A program made the position numbers and the translations under genes. From assembly GCF_013215705.1 (NCBI RefSeq), contig NZ_JABSQR010000006.1, positions 1 through 64,000 on the forward strand: a stretch of 64,000 nt of DNA, in the 5' to 3' direction. Shown piece by piece: positions 63,108 through 64,000 of the stretch (the stretch's first letter is position 1; every line of letters starts with the position of its first letter). Below the pieces are notes generated by a model. The model searched no databases, was not told where the DNA came from, and worked only from the letters and a program-made list of their open reading frames with translations. The stretch is from Moritella sp. (GTDB lineage: Bacteria > Pseudomonadota > Gammaproteobacteria > Enterobacterales > Moritellaceae).

Positions 63108-63217
63108 TCCAATGTTACAAAAATAGCTATATAATCGACTATTTGCCTGCCTTTAATTGAATATACTACACAAATCATGTTTTTAGCTAATACCGTCGAG
63201 GGCTTGATAGACATAAA

Positions 63218-63255
63218 AAAATCCAAGTGTTGAAGACACTTGGATTTTGACAACT
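63218..63255 (-). terminator. Terminator of tdh
   Basis: A 13-bp perfect stem (63218-63230 / 63236-63248, 5-nt loop). On the minus strand it is followed by a run of Ts. It lies 90 bp beyond the tdh stop. Confidence 0.9.
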
Positions 63256-63337
63256 GAGAATAGTCATTCAACCGGTCATACTTTGCTTAACTGATCAACA
63301 TTAAGCCAAGTACCTCTGGGTAGATCTTATGTTTTTA

Positions 63338-64000
63338 TCATTCCCAATCAAGGATCACTTTACCTGACATGCCTGAACGCATAATATCAAAACCTTCTTG
63401 GAATTTATCAATGGGGAAATGGTGCGTAATGATTGGTGTTAGGTCTAAACCTGACTGAATTAATGCAGCCATTTTGTACCAGGTTTCAAACATTTCACGA
63501 CCGTAAATACCTTTAATGACTAAACCTTTAAAGATAACATTGCCCCATTCGATGCTCATGTCATTTGGAGGGATACCCAACATAGCAATTTTACCGCCAT
63601 GGTTCATCTTGTCGAGCATATCGCGAAATGCAGATGGCACACCTGACATTTCAAGGCCAACATCGAAGCCTTCTGTCATTTTAAGCTCGTCCATCACATC
63701 TGTAAGTGACTCTGTTGTTACGTTCACTGCACGTGTAACACCCATCTTGCGAGCGAGGTCTAAACGGAATTCATTCACATCAGTGATCACAACATTACGT
63801 GCACCAACGTGCTTACATACTGCCGCAGCCATGATACCGATTGGGCCAGCGCCGGTGATTAATACATCTTCACCAACCACATCAAATGATAACGCTGTGT
63901 GTACTGCATTACCAAACGGGTCAAAAATGGCCGCCATGTCATCAGATATATCATCTGGCAGTTTGAATGCGTTAAATGCAGGAATAACTAAGTATTCAGC
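63338..64000 (-). CDS. tdh: L-threonine 3-dehydrogenase, 3' part (runs off the window)
   Basis: The C-terminal 220 residues of a zinc-dependent medium-chain dehydrogenase; the 5' end lies beyond 64000. The NAD-binding Gly-Ala-Gly-Pro-Ile-Gly is present, followed by [10 protein letters not shown], and [19 protein letters not shown] is characteristic of Tdh. It oxidises threonine to 2-amino-3-ketobutyrate. The stop agrees in position with the E. coli enzyme (341 residues). Confidence 0.9.
   Translation of the reverse strand, partial: AEYLVIPAFNAFKLPDDISDDMAAIFDPFGNAVHTALSFDVVGEDVLITGAGPIGIMAAAVCKHVGARNVVITDVNEFRLDLARKMGVTRAVNVTTESLTDVMDELKMTEGFDVGLEMSGVPSAFRDMLDKMNHGGKIAMLGIPPNDMSIEWGNVIFKGLVIKGIYGREMFETWYKMAALIQSGLDLTPIITHHFPIDKFQEGFDIMRSGMSGKVILDWE

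Overview
The window looks like a stretch of chromosome from a marine, cold-adapted gammaproteobacterium. The evidence is moderate-to-low G+C by eye, a split yejK / yejL-yejM cluster, an ndh of the Escherichia type, a GntR-prpB-prpC-acnD-prpF methylcitrate operon of the Shewanella/Vibrio type, a membrane fatty-acid desaturase with a FabR-like site, and inosine-guanosine kinase. A Moritella- or Psychromonas-like genus fits, but this is an inference from gene content. No rRNA, tRNA, CRISPR array, phage or intact transposon was found.

Layout. Positions 1-9.9 kb are an accessory belt. Every gene there is on the minus strand and most are small stand-alone enzymes: GNAT acetyltransferases, LysE/RhtB exporters, SAM methyltransferases, a cupin, a SnoaL-fold protein, a phosphoesterase, an S66 peptidase and an unusual orphan PanB. 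Between them lie at least four broken genes: a truncated nucleotidyltransferase, a GNAT without its N-terminus, a PaiB fragment and a VOC fragment. One attC-like nested inverted repeat is present, but most junctions lack such a site, so this is not a typical integron array.

10.2-25.6 kb is metabolic core: NADH dehydrogenase II; propionate catabolism (prpF, acnD, prpC, prpB) behind a GntR regulator that probably binds a palindrome next to its own start; a BCCT osmolyte transporter; and a TPP-riboswitch operon thiD-thiZ-thiX-thiY-tenA for pyrimidine salvage into thiamine. A multi-stem inverted-repeat element of about 110 bp lies between gntR and the BCCT gene.

25.7-38.3 kb holds a cNMP/CBS/nucleotidyltransferase protein paired with a DnaQ-fold exonuclease, a TPR lipoprotein and PBP1b separated by an array of 20-21 bp repeats, a small outer-membrane protein, an OFA-family MFS transporter, aspartate aminotransferase, and pntAB, whose PntB has an Ala-rich N-terminal extension.

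38.9-50.5 kb contains a two-component system, an unknown lipoprotein, a double-receiver protein, an AraC-like relic, divergent metR/metE with a MetR box, a Dabb protein and a large choice-of-anchor-type lipoprotein with a possible Pho box. 50.6-64 kb holds a phasin-like protein, yejK, yejL-yejM, a PrpA-type phosphatase, a GMC oxidoreductase with a cysteine cluster, a GIY-YIG protein, dacB, gsk, a fatty-acid desaturase with a FabR/DesT-like operator over its promoter, and the 3' part of tdh running off the end.

I see no clear novel multi-gene system. The best leads for unexplained biology are the structured element at 19121-19232, the repeat array at 28766-28880, and the gene-relic belt with its attC-like site.
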